DNA of 64,000 nucleotides. Origin: DASWJZ01 sp963761005. Its GTDB lineage: Bacteria; Pseudomonadota; Alphaproteobacteria; Rhizobiales; Afifellaceae. Both the position numbers and the translations under genes were made by a program. Positions 53,037 to 62,560 of the stretch are shown here, piece by piece. The notes under the pieces are model-generated. The model saw only the letters and a program-made list of their open reading frames with translations, ran no database searches and had not been told where the DNA came from. The stretch's first letter is position 1. Each line of letters opens with the position of its first letter. The stretch covers positions 137,718-201,717 of the forward strand of contig CAVXFK010000016.1 of NCBI GenBank assembly GCA_963761005.1, given 5' to 3'.

Positions 53037-53957
53037 TTAGACTTTCTGTGCTCGCGACGTTGGCCGCAAGCGGGAATGGGCGACGACCTCTCGGACACTA
53101 TCGAGGATCGCCTTGACGCTCGCGCCCGCCTTGTCGATCTGATAAGCGGCGCAGAGTCGGACTTCCGCCGGGGCCGGAATCGGCCGTAGGACTGACAGCA
53201 CGTCGGCATCGATATCGGCCGGCAGGATGGCCCGTGGCAGGAGACTGACGCCCGCCCCGGCGATGGTCAACTTCAAGATAACGGACAGGCTGTTGCAGGT
53301 GCTCAGGCGCGGTGGCCTGAGGCCCCCGCTGGCGAACCAATTGCGCACCAGCATCATTAGGTGCGACGGCTCCGGATTGGTGAAGATCTCGTGCCCGACC
53401 AAATCTTCAGGACGCACAAGCCGCCGCGGCAGCTGCAGCTGCCGGCTCCCGACCCAGACGAATTTCATGGCGCCGATCGGCTCGCTCCGGACATGCGCGC
53501 CCACTACCGGATCGACAAGGACCGCGACGTCCAGCTCGCGGTCGTTGAGCATGCCACTGAGCACGGTGCTGTTGTCGATGGTGAGGGCAACATTGAGCTC
53601 GGGGTAGCGGATCTTCAGCATTGCCAGAAGGTCCGACATGCAGGTGAGGGCGAAGGTATCAGGCGCCCCTAGCCGCAGGCGCCCATGGAGCGGATCGGTG
53701 AGCTCACGCTTAGTGCCGATTTCCTCCGCGAGAAGGATCATCCGCTCCGCCTGAGGCAGAAGTTCTGCGCCCTGCGGGCTGACCTGCACCTTACGCGCCG
53801 AGCGGACGAACAGCGTGACGGCGAGCGCCCGTTCGAGCTCGCGGATTCTGAGGCTGATCGTCGGTTGTGAAATGTTCAAGTGACCGGCCGCGGCGTGGAA
53901 GCTGCCGAGGCGGGCGATCCAGTAGAACGATTCGATCTGGTTCAGCGTGGGCTTCAT
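53037..53957 (-). CDS. LysR family transcriptional regulator
   Basis: The 306-residue protein has an N-terminal LysR helix-turn-helix (residues about 4-62, LGSFHAAAGHLNISQPTISL) and a periplasmic-binding-like effector domain (about 90-295). It is divergent from the sugar-type ABC operon starting at 54092, the usual arrangement for a LysR activator of that operon. The effector is presumably the imported compound or a catabolite. The start is the ATG at 53957. Confidence 0.9.
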   Translation of the reverse strand: MKPTLNQIESFYWIARLGSFHAAAGHLNISQPTISLRIRELERALAVTLFVRSARKVQVSPQGAELLPQAERMILLAEEIGTKRELTDPLHGRLRLGAPDTFALTCMSDLLAMLKIRYPELNVALTIDNSTVLSGMLNDRELDVAVLVDPVVGAHVRSEPIGAMKFVWVGSRQLQLPRRLVRPEDLVGHEIFTNPEPSHLMMLVRNWFASGGLRPPRLSTCNSLSVILKLTIAGAGVSLLPRAILPADIDADVLSVLRPIPAPAEVRLCAAYQIDKAGASVKAILDSVREVVAHSRLRPTSRAQKV

Positions 53958-53991
53958 CGATCAGGATTTCCTATCGCATGTTAGACACAAA

Positions 53992-54001
53992 TCAAATTTG
54001 A
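53992..54001. promoter_or_regulatory. Short palindrome in the LysR-ABC divergent promoter
   Basis: TCAAATTTGA is a perfect 10-bp palindrome 35 bases upstream of the LysR start. It may be part of the LysR binding region, but LysR sites are usually longer T-N11-A motifs, so this is only a candidate. Confidence 0.35.
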
Positions 54002-54091
54002 ACCAATGGGTCCCGCGCATTAGCGTTGCCCCGCCAGGCTCGGGGCACGCCGCAGGGCGGTATTACGCCTGCAGAAAACCAGGGGTCATTC

Positions 54092-55387
54092 ATGCGATTT
54101 GGAACATTGGAGAAATGGTCTGCGGCGACGGCAATCGCGGTGGGGTTGAGCCTAGGCTTCGGCGTTCAGGCGAAGGCCGAAGACACGACCGTGACGGTCT
54201 GGACCCACGAAGCCGATGAGCCGGCCAAGGTCGCATTCCGCGAAATGGCGGCGCGCGCCGTGGAAGCCGCGCATCCCGGTGTGAAGGTCAAGATCACCTG
54301 GTACGAGAAGGAAGGGCTCTACACTGCCCTGAAGACGGCGCTGCCGGCGGGCCAGGGACCGGATGTCTTCTACATGGAGCCGGACCAGACCGAATACATC
54401 TCGAACGGCTATCTGGAGCCGCTCGACGATCTCGTCGACTGGTCAAACATCTACGACTGGGCTCGGGCCGTGTGGACCCACGATGGCAAGACCTGGGGTC
54501 TGCCGCAGGAGGCGTACACCAACGAGCTCTATTACAACAAAGACCTCCTGGCGAAGCTCGGGGTTAGCCTGCCCGACAGCGCGCAGCTCCCTCAGGATGC
54601 CTTCCTCGACCTCGTCAAGAAGGCGCGCGCCGCCGGCATTACGCCGATCGCCCAGGGCGTCGGCGACCGACCATATCCGGGGGCCTTCGTCCTCGGCGAA
54701 GCGCTTCTGCGGAAGCTCGGCCTCGATGACTATGGCAAGCTTCTGAATGGCGAGCTGTCGTTCACCGATCCGCGGGTGGTCGACGTGTTCAACTGGGTGA
54801 AAGAGCTTGTCGACGCAGGCGCGTATCCGAAGAACTTCATGACCCTCAAGCTGGGCAAGTCGCACTTCTACTTCTATCAGAAGCCGGGGGCTCTCATGCT
54901 CCCGATGGGGAGCTGGTACACCGGTCGCGCCTTCGTACCGGTCGATAGCGGTGGCCAGCCACCGGATTTTCCCCTCGCGATCATGCAGTTCCCGGCGATG
55001 GATGACGGCGCCTGCAACGAGTGCAAGACGCTGGCGGTCGGCGCAAGCTTCGGCATCAACGCCGCGAGCGAGCACAAGGATATAGCAGCCGACTTCCTCA
55101 ACGCCATGTCGACGCCGGATATGGGCCGCAAGTGGCTCGAGACCGTCTATCTGCAGACCGCCGTGAAGACCGACGGCGGCAACTTCAGCGGTCCCTACGC
55201 CGCCTACTTCACCGAGTTGATGAAGCGCCAGGAGGGTGCGAAATATTTCATCGGAATGCCGATCGACATCCTCAAGGGGCAGTGCAAGGACACATTCACC
55301 CAGGTCATGAACTCGGGCTTTCCGGGCGGCCTGCTGAGTGTGGATCAGGCCATCAAGATGATGGACGAGGCTTGCCACAAAGCCTAG
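54092..55387 (+). CDS. Sugar-type ABC transporter substrate-binding protein
   Basis: This 431-residue protein is a family-1 (UgpB/MalE-like) binding protein. A signal peptide (about 1-29, ending VQAKA) is followed by VTVWTHEADEPAKVAFREM and the central GKTWGLPQEAYTNELYYNKD, typical of the hinge region. It would deliver a sugar, polyol or amino-sugar to the two permeases that follow. The ATG at 54092 gives the natural signal peptide; an upstream in-frame ATG adds an unlikely extension. Confidence 0.93.
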   Translation: MRFGTLEKWSAATAIAVGLSLGFGVQAKAEDTTVTVWTHEADEPAKVAFREMAARAVEAAHPGVKVKITWYEKEGLYTALKTALPAGQGPDVFYMEPDQTEYISNGYLEPLDDLVDWSNIYDWARAVWTHDGKTWGLPQEAYTNELYYNKDLLAKLGVSLPDSAQLPQDAFLDLVKKARAAGITPIAQGVGDRPYPGAFVLGEALLRKLGLDDYGKLLNGELSFTDPRVVDVFNWVKELVDAGAYPKNFMTLKLGKSHFYFYQKPGALMLPMGSWYTGRAFVPVDSGGQPPDFPLAIMQFPAMDDGACNECKTLAVGASFGINAASEHKDIAADFLNAMSTPDMGRKWLETVYLQTAVKTDGGNFSGPYAAYFTELMKRQEGAKYFIGMPIDILKGQCKDTFTQVMNSGFPGGLLSVDQAIKMMDEACHKA

Positions 55388-55444
55388 GCGGACCGACAGC
55401 GCCGGCGCGGACGGCCTCGATCGGCCGCGCCATCGCCGCTCACC

Positions 55445-56410
55445 GTGGAATTTTCGCCTGTGAACAAATCGATCGAAACCGCCGGCCCATCGATGCGGCG
55501 GCCGCGCTCCGCACTTCGTTCGGCACGGCAAGCGTCATGGTCGACCGTCATCCTCTTTCTCGGACCCGGTCTTCTTGTCTACCTCGCCTTCATCGTTCAT
55601 CCGGCGGTGCTGACGTTCTATGACAGCCTGTTCACCGTCAAGCTGCCGCACACTCAAGTCTTTCAGGGCTTCGAGAACTTCCGCCAGATCGTGTCCAACG
55701 ACCCGGTGTTCTGGAAGGCCGTCGGAAACACTGCGACCTTCGCCGCCGTCGGCACCTTCGCCGATGTCGCCGGCGGGCTGATCCTGGCTCTGCTCCTCTA
55801 CTCCGGCGTTCCGTTTGCCCGGTTCTATCGCGTCGTCTGGTTCACGCCGGTTCTTATGTCCTATGTCGTCGTGGGCATCATCTGGGTCTGGATCTACGAC
55901 TACGACTGGGGCGTGGTGAATCTCATTCTCCGCGCGATCGGGCTCGGATACCTTGAGCATTCTTGGCTGGGCGATCCGCTGACAGCGCTCTGGGCGGTGC
56001 TAGTGACGCACCTGTGGAAGTGGCTCGGCTTTAACATGATCGTCTGCCTCGCCGCCCTCCATGCCCTGCCAAAGGATGTGCTCGGGGCCGCAGAACTCGA
56101 CCACTGCGGCTGGTGGGCGAAGCTCTTCCACATCATCATTCCGATGCTTCGGCCGACTTTAGTCAACCTGCTGATCCTGTCGCTGATCGGCAAGATGATG
56201 GTCTTCGACCTCGTCTGGATCATGACCGGAGGAGGTCCGCTATGGTCCTCGGAGACGGTGCCGACCTATGTCTACAAACGCGCCTTCGACTGGAACACGT
56301 TCGACCTCGGCTACCCGTCGGCGATCGCCGTTATCTGGTCCCTGCTGATCCTGGCTTTCGTCGTGCTGGCGGCAACGGTGTTCAGGCAGCGCGAGCGGCT
56401 GGAGTTCTAG
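55445..56410 (+). CDS. Sugar ABC transporter permease (MalF/UgpA type)
   Basis: The 321-residue permease has six membrane helices and the EAA loop GAAELDHCGWWAKLFHIIIP (from about residue 218). The N-terminal 30 residues are a cytoplasmic tail. It is the first permease of the carbohydrate uptake (CUT1) importer. GTG 55445 is used; a GTG at 55460 would shorten it by five residues. The gene ends two bases before the second permease. Confidence 0.9.
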   Translation: MEFSPVNKSIETAGPSMRRPRSALRSARQASWSTVILFLGPGLLVYLAFIVHPAVLTFYDSLFTVKLPHTQVFQGFENFRQIVSNDPVFWKAVGNTATFAAVGTFADVAGGLILALLLYSGVPFARFYRVVWFTPVLMSYVVVGIIWVWIYDYDWGVVNLILRAIGLGYLEHSWLGDPLTALWAVLVTHLWKWLGFNMIVCLAALHALPKDVLGAAELDHCGWWAKLFHIIIPMLRPTLVNLLILSLIGKMMVFDLVWIMTGGGPLWSSETVPTYVYKRAFDWNTFDLGYPSAIAVIWSLLILAFVVLAATVFRQRERLEF

Positions 56411-56412
56411 CG

Positions 56413-57255
56413 ATGCAGTCTGGGACCCAGCTCTGGCTATCCTATCTGAGGCATGCCCCTCTGCTCATTGTTCTCATCGTCTACACTATCGTTGCCGGAG
56501 GGCCGTTCCTGTGGGTAGCGCTGTTGTCGGTTCGCACGACGCCGGAGATATTCGACGACCGCTATGCGCTGCCGACGATCTGGCACTGGGAGAAGTTCGC
56601 CGAGGCATGGACGAGGGCAAATTACGGCACCTATTTCTGGAACAGCACGATCGTGGTCGTCTCGGCGGTGGCTGTCGTCACCCTAATAGGCGCGATGGCC
56701 GCCAATTGCCTTGCCCGCTATCACTTCAGCGGCAGCCGATTCGTCCGCCTTCTCATCCTGTCCGGGATGATCCTGCCACCGCAGCTTCTCATCCTTTCGC
56801 TCTTCCAAATCCTTTTGAACTACGGACTCTACAACTCGCTGATGGGTTTGACCGTGGTATATGTCGCGACCCAGTTCGCAATGACTGTCTATATCCTCGA
56901 AGGCTTCTTCGCGCAGATTCCCCAGGACCTCTTCGACGCCGCCCAGATGGACGGCTACTCGCAGTTCGAGATCTTCTGGCGGATCACGCTGCCGATTGGT
57001 CTGCCGGCGATCTTCACCGCCGTCGTGCTGAATTTCATCCTGCTTTGGAATGAGTTCCTATTTGCTGTCGTCCTGCTGACCGACGACGACAAGCGGACCA
57101 TGCCGCTCGGGCTGATGCGCTTCATGGGCGGTCACCAGCTCGATGTCGGCATGGTCGCGACCGGACTGATGATCTCGATCGCGCCGGTGCTGCTCGTCTA
57201 CGCAGTGACATCCGAGACAATGATCAAGGGAATGACCGCCGGGGCGGTTCGCTAG
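56413..57255 (+). CDS. Sugar ABC transporter permease (MalG/UgpE type)
   Basis: A 280-residue permease with six helices and the EAA loop DAAQMDGYSQFEIFWRITLP (from about residue 176). It pairs with the preceding MalF-type protein. The start is the ATG at 56413, right after the previous stop; a longer frame through the previous gene is ignored. Confidence 0.92.
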   Translation: MQSGTQLWLSYLRHAPLLIVLIVYTIVAGGPFLWVALLSVRTTPEIFDDRYALPTIWHWEKFAEAWTRANYGTYFWNSTIVVVSAVAVVTLIGAMAANCLARYHFSGSRFVRLLILSGMILPPQLLILSLFQILLNYGLYNSLMGLTVVYVATQFAMTVYILEGFFAQIPQDLFDAAQMDGYSQFEIFWRITLPIGLPAIFTAVVLNFILLWNEFLFAVVLLTDDDKRTMPLGLMRFMGGHQLDVGMVATGLMISIAPVLLVYAVTSETMIKGMTAGAVR

Positions 57256-57270
57256 GCTTCGGAGCTCGCG

Positions 57271-58410
57271 GTGGCAATCGTCACGATCAGGGGACTAAGC
57301 AAGCAATATGACCGCGGCGGCGAGCCGGCGGTCCGGGATGTCAACATCACCATTAACGACGGCGAGTTCATGGTCCTGCTCGGTCCGTCGGGCTGCGGCA
57401 AATCCTCGGTCCTTCGGATGATCGCCGGTCTTGAGCCGATCACCTATGGAACGGTCGCGATCGACGACACGGTCGTCAACGACATCCCGGCGAAGAACCG
57501 CGACATCGCCATGGTCTTCCAGTCCTACGCGCTCTACCCCCACATGAGCGTCTTCGACAATCTCGCCTTCGGGCTTCGCCGGCGCCGCTTCGCGCGCGAA
57601 GAAATCGACCGCAGAGTGCGCGAGGCCGCCGAGAAGCTCGACCTGACCCCTTATCTTGCCCGCAAGCCACATGCGCTCTCGGGGGGACAGCGCCAGCGCG
57701 TTGCTCTCGGCCGCGCCATCGTCCGGGCGCCGAAAGTGCTCCTTCTCGACGAGCCGCTGTCGAATCTCGACGCGGCGCTTCGGATGAGTACGCGGAACGA
57801 ACTCATTCGGCAGCAGGCTGAGCTCGGCACCACCACGATCTATGTGACCCACGACCAGATCGAAGCGATGACCATGGGCCATCGCATCTGCATCATGCGG
57901 AACGGTGAGGTCGTGCAGGTGGGAACGCCGCTGGCCGTCTACCGGAACCCGGCCAACACGTTCGTCGCGCGGTTTCTCGGCGGGCCGCCGATGAATCTCT
58001 TGCCTGCGGAGCTTCACGTCTCGGGATCGCATGCCGCCGTCCGACTTCATACGCTCAACATCGGTCTCGATCTGTCGGACGCTCTGCGCGGAATGCCGTC
58101 GGGAGAGGTGACTCTCGGCGTTCGGCCGGAAGACATCTACGAGGCGGTTCCGCCCGACCTGGGCTCGAGGGCCGGTGCGCTTCCGGTTCACGTCATCGCC
58201 GTGGAGCCGCTTGGAGCCGAAACGCTCGCTGTCCTCCGGCTGGAGGGGTCCGGGACCGAGGCGATCGCTCGCGTCGGCCGGGAATCGTCTCTCGTGCCGG
58301 GCGAAGCAGCCACCGTGTTTGTCGACCTCGGCCAGATCCGCCTTTTCGATCCGGCGACCACGGGGGTCATCGGCGGCTTCACAGTGCAGGCGTCGGGGAC
58401 GATGGCATGA
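57271..58410 (+). CDS. Sugar ABC transporter ATPase (MalK/UgpC type)
   Basis: This 379-residue ATPase carries Walker A GPSGCGKSSVLRM (about 38-50), signature LSGGQRQRVALGR near 135, Walker B LLLDEPLSNLD near 158, and the switch histidine in VTHDQ. The C-terminal third (about 240-379) is the TOBE-like regulatory domain of MalK-type proteins. Start is a GTG at 57271. Its stop overlaps the amidohydrolase start, so transporter and enzymes are one operon. Confidence 0.93.
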   Translation: MAIVTIRGLSKQYDRGGEPAVRDVNITINDGEFMVLLGPSGCGKSSVLRMIAGLEPITYGTVAIDDTVVNDIPAKNRDIAMVFQSYALYPHMSVFDNLAFGLRRRRFAREEIDRRVREAAEKLDLTPYLARKPHALSGGQRQRVALGRAIVRAPKVLLLDEPLSNLDAALRMSTRNELIRQQAELGTTTIYVTHDQIEAMTMGHRICIMRNGEVVQVGTPLAVYRNPANTFVARFLGGPPMNLLPAELHVSGSHAAVRLHTLNIGLDLSDALRGMPSGEVTLGVRPEDIYEAVPPDLGSRAGALPVHVIAVEPLGAETLAVLRLEGSGTEAIARVGRESSLVPGEAATVFVDLGQIRLFDPATTGVIGGFTVQASGTMA

Positions 58411-59237
58411 ACGTCCGGGCGATCGACTGCCACGCGCACATAATCGATCCGGCGCGGTTCGCCTTTGCCGACGGGCCAGGTTACCGGCCGAAGCCAGAGG
58501 AGAGCGGGCCGCTCGAAGCCTATGAAGCCGTCCTCGACGCCAATGCCGTTGGCCACGCGCTTCTCGTGCAACCCAGCGGCTACGGTTACGACAACGCCGC
58601 GATCCTCGATGCGCTGCAACGGAGACCGGGCCGCTTCCGGGCGATCGGGATGGTCGGCCCATCGGTCAGCGACAGGACGCTCGAGCGTATGGATGCCGCG
58701 GGATTCGTCGGGCTGCGGTTCAACCTCGTCAGCTTCGGCGGCCACGTCCTTGACGGGCCGGATGCCATTCGCCTGCTCGACCGGCTGAAGGCGCTCGGTT
58801 GGTACGCCCAGGTCTTTGCCGATGACGACCAGTGGCTGGGCGTGGCGAAATTGTTCCGGTCGCGGGGGGGCCGCGTGCTGATAGACCATTTCGGCGTTCG
58901 GGATATCGCCGCCGGCACCGGGCAGGAGGGCTTCCAAGCGGTGCTTTCGCTCGGCCGCGAGGGGAACGCCGTGGTCAAACTGTCGGCGCCGTTCCGCCTG
59001 TCGCGTTCCGGTCCGCCCTACGCCGATCTCGAACCTTTCGCCGAAGCGCTGATCGATGCATTCGGGCTGCAACGATGCGTCTTCGGATCCGACTGGCCGT
59101 TTCTCGATGTCGCGCAGCCGGTCACTTATCCGCAGACCCTTGCCGCACTTCGTCGCTGGCTGCCGGATGGCGATGACCGGCATCAGGTCCTGTGGCGGTC
59201 GCCCGCGACCCTTTTCGGCTTCAGGGGGACAGCGTGA
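58407..59237 (+). CDS. Amidohydrolase-2 family TIM-barrel hydrolase or decarboxylase
   Basis: The 276-residue protein begins with the metal motif IDCHAHI (His9 and His11), and ends its barrel with GSDWPF (the catalytic aspartate, about residue 225). This places it in the amidohydrolase-2 (lactonase/decarboxylase/LigI-like) group. Members hydrolyse lactones or remove carboxyl groups. In a sugar-uptake operon with a Gfo/Idh dehydrogenase, a sugar lactonase role is attractive: the dehydrogenase makes a lactone, this enzyme opens it. That pairing is inference. Confidence 0.85.
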   Translation: MNVRAIDCHAHIIDPARFAFADGPGYRPKPEESGPLEAYEAVLDANAVGHALLVQPSGYGYDNAAILDALQRRPGRFRAIGMVGPSVSDRTLERMDAAGFVGLRFNLVSFGGHVLDGPDAIRLLDRLKALGWYAQVFADDDQWLGVAKLFRSRGGRVLIDHFGVRDIAAGTGQEGFQAVLSLGREGNAVVKLSAPFRLSRSGPPYADLEPFAEALIDAFGLQRCVFGSDWPFLDVAQPVTYPQTLAALRRWLPDGDDRHQVLWRSPATLFGFRGTA

Positions 59238-60274
59238 CCGACCCGCGCAAGGAGCCGATCAAGGTCGCGCTGGTCGGCGCCGGCATGATCAGCTGGTATC
59301 ATCTGACTGCGTGGCGGAAGCTCGGTGAGCGGGTGAAACTGGTGGCGGTCTGCGAGCCCGATCCGGAGCGCGGCCGGCGCCGCACATCCGAGTTCGACAT
59401 CGGCCGCCTGTGCCGTACTGCCGATGAGCTGTTCGATGGCGAACCGATCGACGCTCTCGACATTGCCTCGCCGCGCGAAACCCATGTGGATTGGATCGAA
59501 GAGGCCGCGCGGCACGGCGCCGACGTGCTGTGCCAGAAACCTCTCGCCCCGACCCTCAACGAGGCCCAAGAGGTGATCGGTCGCGTCTCGGGGCGGATAC
59601 GGGTGATGGCGCATGAGAACTGGCGCTTCCGGCCTTGGTACCGCGACCTCGCAACTATCGTGCGGTCGGGCGAACTGGGCGGCATCATCCAGGCGACGAT
59701 GCGGATGAATTCGGCCGAGTTCCTTCCCAAAGCAAACGGTAGCGTCCCCGGTTTCGAGCGACAGCCCTTCATGGCGCGCGAGGAACGGCTGATGATCGCC
59801 GAGGTTCTAATTCACCACCTCGACGTGGTTCGCTTCCTCTGCGGCCCGCTGCGCGTGGTCGGGGCGCGGACCCTTCATACCGCCGCCGACGTGGTCGGCG
59901 AGACCGCCGCGACCATTCTACTGGAGACGGATGCGGGGCATCCCGTGGTGGTCACCGGCACGATCACCGCTCCGGGGTTTCCGCTTCGCACGAAGGATCG
60001 GTTGGAGATCGTCGGCACCAAGGCGAGCGCGATCCTCGACGCGGAGGAACTGCGCGTCCTCGGACCGGACCCGCGAACGATCGGCTACGATTTCGACGCA
60101 GGCTATCAGGGAAGCTTCGACGGCGCGATCCGCCATTTCGTCGATTGCCTTTCGTCCGGGGAACGCTTCGAGACCGACGCCATCGACAATATCGAGACCC
60201 TGCGTCTTGTCGAGAATGCCTATGCGGCTACAGGTTTCGGAGAGCCGGTCGGTATTCCCGGTGACCCGACATGA
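59234..60274 (+). CDS. Gfo/Idh/MocA family oxidoreductase
   Basis: This 346-residue NAD(P)-dependent enzyme starts at a GTG at 59234 overlapping the previous stop, with AGGGGGA upstream. The Rossmann motif is VALVGAGMISWYHL (about 10-23), and the EKP-type position reads QKPLAPTLNEAQ near residue 98, a glutamine in place of glutamate. The C-terminal domain holds EVLIHHLDVVRF near 193. It probably oxidises the imported sugar or polyol. It is not closely alike in sequence to the Gfo/Idh protein at 15206. Confidence 0.88.
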   Translation: MTDPRKEPIKVALVGAGMISWYHLTAWRKLGERVKLVAVCEPDPERGRRRTSEFDIGRLCRTADELFDGEPIDALDIASPRETHVDWIEEAARHGADVLCQKPLAPTLNEAQEVIGRVSGRIRVMAHENWRFRPWYRDLATIVRSGELGGIIQATMRMNSAEFLPKANGSVPGFERQPFMAREERLMIAEVLIHHLDVVRFLCGPLRVVGARTLHTAADVVGETAATILLETDAGHPVVVTGTITAPGFPLRTKDRLEIVGTKASAILDAEELRVLGPDPRTIGYDFDAGYQGSFDGAIRHFVDCLSSGERFETDAIDNIETLRLVENAYAATGFGEPVGIPGDPT

Positions 60275-61374
60275 ACGACGGCGCAAGCCTTCTCGGTCAG
60301 ACCAAGGACGCGCTCGACACGCCGGCGCTGCTGGTGGACCTCGACGTGATGGAGGCGAACATCAGCCGCATCGCCACGACCTGTGCTGCCCACGGAGTGT
60401 CGTGGCGGCCGCACGTCAAGGGCCAGAAAACCGCGGAAATCGTCCGGAAGGAGCTTGAGGCGGGGGCAATCGGCATCACCTGCGCCAAGCTCGGCGAGGC
60501 TGAGGCGATGGCCGCCGCCGGATTCCGCGACATCCTGATCGCCAACCAGGTTGTCGGGGCCATCAAGGTGCGCCGTCTTGTCGACCTGCTCGATCGGGCT
60601 GAACCGATCGTCGCCGTCGACAGCGTCGAGAATGTCATGGAACTCGGCGCGGCCGCCGGGAGCCGCGGACAACGGCTCAAGGTGGTCGTCGAGGTGAACA
60701 TCGGAATGAACCGGGCCGGGGTGGCGCCCGGCACAGCGGCGGCGGCACTTGCCGGCGTGATTTCCGCCCAGGCCGGCTTGCAATTCATCGGCCTGATGGG
60801 CTGGGAGAGCCATGCTGTGACCGTCGCGGACCCGGTCGAGAAGGAATGCCTTATTGTCGAGGCGATCGGCCAGCTCGCCGCAAGCGCGACCGCTTGCCGC
60901 AGCGCCGGATTCCCCGTGGAGATTGTGAGCTGCGGCGGCACCGGAACGTTTCCCACCTGCGTCCGGCAGCATGGCATCACCGAAGTTCAGGTCGGCGGCG
61001 GTATCTTCAGCGACATGCACTACCGCAACCACTATCACGTGGATTTTCCCTGCGCGCTGTCGCTTCTGGCAACGGTCACCAGCCGACCGACGGGAACCCG
61101 CATCGTGCTCGACGCAGGCAAGAAGGCGATGAGCAGCGATGCCGCCATGCCGCAGCCGATTGCTCTGCAGCAGGTGCGCAATCTCAGGCTGTCTGCCGAA
61201 CACACCACGATCGAACTGGCCGAGCCGAGCGTCGCGCCGCGTATCGGCGAGCGCTTGGAACTCCTGGTCGGTTACGGCGACACGACGGTGCATCTCCATG
61301 AGGAGATCGTCGGCCTGCGAAACGGCCGGATCGAGGCAATCTGGCCAGTGATCGCGCGCGGCAGGATCAAATAG
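60271..61374 (+). CDS. D-threonine aldolase-like PLP enzyme (alanine racemase N-terminal fold)
   Basis: The 367-residue protein belongs to the D-threonine aldolase/DSD1 family. The PLP lysine lies in WRPHVKGQKTAEI (about residue 50), followed by ITCAKLGEAEAM near 70. The metal-binding pair typical of DSD1-like enzymes should be in the C-terminal barrel, around the HLHEE motif near residue 345. It cleaves D-3-hydroxy amino acids to glycine or dehydrates D-serine. It overlaps the dehydrogenase gene by four bases, so it belongs to the sugar-type operon; how a D-amino-acid enzyme fits is unclear. Confidence 0.87.
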   Translation: MNDGASLLGQTKDALDTPALLVDLDVMEANISRIATTCAAHGVSWRPHVKGQKTAEIVRKELEAGAIGITCAKLGEAEAMAAAGFRDILIANQVVGAIKVRRLVDLLDRAEPIVAVDSVENVMELGAAAGSRGQRLKVVVEVNIGMNRAGVAPGTAAAALAGVISAQAGLQFIGLMGWESHAVTVADPVEKECLIVEAIGQLAASATACRSAGFPVEIVSCGGTGTFPTCVRQHGITEVQVGGGIFSDMHYRNHYHVDFPCALSLLATVTSRPTGTRIVLDAGKKAMSSDAAMPQPIALQQVRNLRLSAEHTTIELAEPSVAPRIGERLELLVGYGDTTVHLHEEIVGLRNGRIEAIWPVIARGRIK

Positions 61375-61431
61375 CCAAATAGCCGGATCATCGCCCTTTC
61401 TGCGACGGACCACGCCCGCCGGACGCCGAAT

Positions 61432-61462
61432 TTGACACCGCCGGCGGCGATGGCTGTATTGT
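61432..61462 (+). promoter_or_regulatory. Weak promoter candidate before the D-glutamate cyclase-like gene
   Basis: TTGACA at 61432-61437 and TATTGT at 61457-61462 are spaced by 19 bases, longer than ideal. It would give this gene some independence from the operon. Confidence 0.35.
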
Positions 61463-61519
61463 TTCATCTGCAGCTTTTACCTCTCTTCATCTGGGGCGGC
61501 GCTGGCTTTGGGACTTGCG

Positions 61520-62560
61520 ATGGATGCCGTCGATCGTGCGATCGTCGAAATCGAGCGGCTTTCGGGACACGATATTCAGGCGAGAAACATCACGCCGCTG
61601 GCCCTTCATGTGCGCGGCAGTCTGGCGCGCGCAGCGGCGTCGATCGCGTCGCATCCGCGTCCGAGCATCGCGATCCTGACCGGCTTCTACCTCGGTCACG
61701 CCGAGCCCCCGAACTGTGAGACTGACGGGCCGCCCGGCGCAGTCATGCTGGCGGCAGGCTTCGCAGCGGCCGCCGTACCTTGCCGGCTCATCACCGACCT
61801 CGCCTCGGCGAGAGTGGTCCGGGCGACGTCAGCGGCGTCCGGGATCGACATCCCCATCGATGTTGTCTCTATGCGGGATGACGCCGGTGACGGCGGGATA
61901 TTGCTCACCGCGATGATTGGGGAACTTGTGACGGCCTATCCGCCGATCACGCATCTCATCGCTATCGAACGCTGCGGTCCGTCGCGCGACGGGTGCGCCC
62001 GCGATGCGCGCGGCGTAGACATCAGTGCATGGAATGCGCCTCTCGAAAGGCTGTTCGCGGCGGGGCCGTGGACGACCATCGGCATCGGTGACCTCGGCAA
62101 CGAGATCGGCATGGGGAGCCTGCCCTACGATCTCGTTGCGGCAAGCGTGTTCCGCGGCGACAAACTCTGGTGCACCGTCGGCTGCGATCACCCAATTGTC
62201 TGCGGCATCTCGAACTGGGCCGGCGCGGCGCTTCTTGGCGCCGTTTCACTGCTCAGCCCGCAAAAATATGGAAAAGTGCTCGACGCCATCGCGCCGGAAT
62301 TCGGTCGCCGCCTCCTCGAAGGGGCCGTCCGTGACGGCGGCGCTGTGTCGGGAGATGGTCTGGGCGGCCCACCGCGGCCTCGGTTCTCGGTCGACGGGTT
62401 GCCATGGGACGCTATCGAACCGACCTTCCGTCGGATTCACGAAAATCTCCCGACAATTCGTCACCATGAGCGTGGCTACCAAAGTCTGACGGCCGCCAGC
62501 CGATTCCGAAGTTTCAACGCCGCCCGTCGCAGAAACCTAGATTCCGACTTTTGCGACTGA
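61520..62560 (+). CDS. DUF4392 protein, D-glutamate cyclase-like
   Basis: This 346-residue protein matches DUF4392, the D-glutamate cyclase domain (mitochondrial DGLUCY C-terminal part and bacterial homologues), which forms 5-oxo-D-proline from D-glutamate. Diagnostic segments are ILTGFYLGHAEPPNCETDGP (about 54-73), a GIGDLGNEIGMG loop (about 192-203) and VGCDHPIVCGISNWAGAALL near 220-239. The ATG at 61520 is used; a TTG at 61508 is possible. The stop TGA at 62558-62560 is the first three bases of the IS3-family element, so the original C-terminus may have been replaced: the last 20 or so residues look unlike the rest. Confidence 0.83.
   Translation: MDAVDRAIVEIERLSGHDIQARNITPLALHVRGSLARAAASIASHPRPSIAILTGFYLGHAEPPNCETDGPPGAVMLAAGFAAAAVPCRLITDLASARVVRATSAASGIDIPIDVVSMRDDAGDGGILLTAMIGELVTAYPPITHLIAIERCGPSRDGCARDARGVDISAWNAPLERLFAAGPWTTIGIGDLGNEIGMGSLPYDLVAASVFRGDKLWCTVGCDHPIVCGISNWAGAALLGAVSLLSPQKYGKVLDAIAPEFGRRLLEGAVRDGGAVSGDGLGGPPRPRFSVDGLPWDAIEPTFRRIHENLPTIRHHERGYQSLTAASRFRSFNAARRRNLDSDFCD

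Noticed and set aside
57295..58662. A 455-residue minus-strand frame opposite the MalK-type ATPase
   Set aside because: Antisense shadow of a gene with all ABC ATPase motifs.
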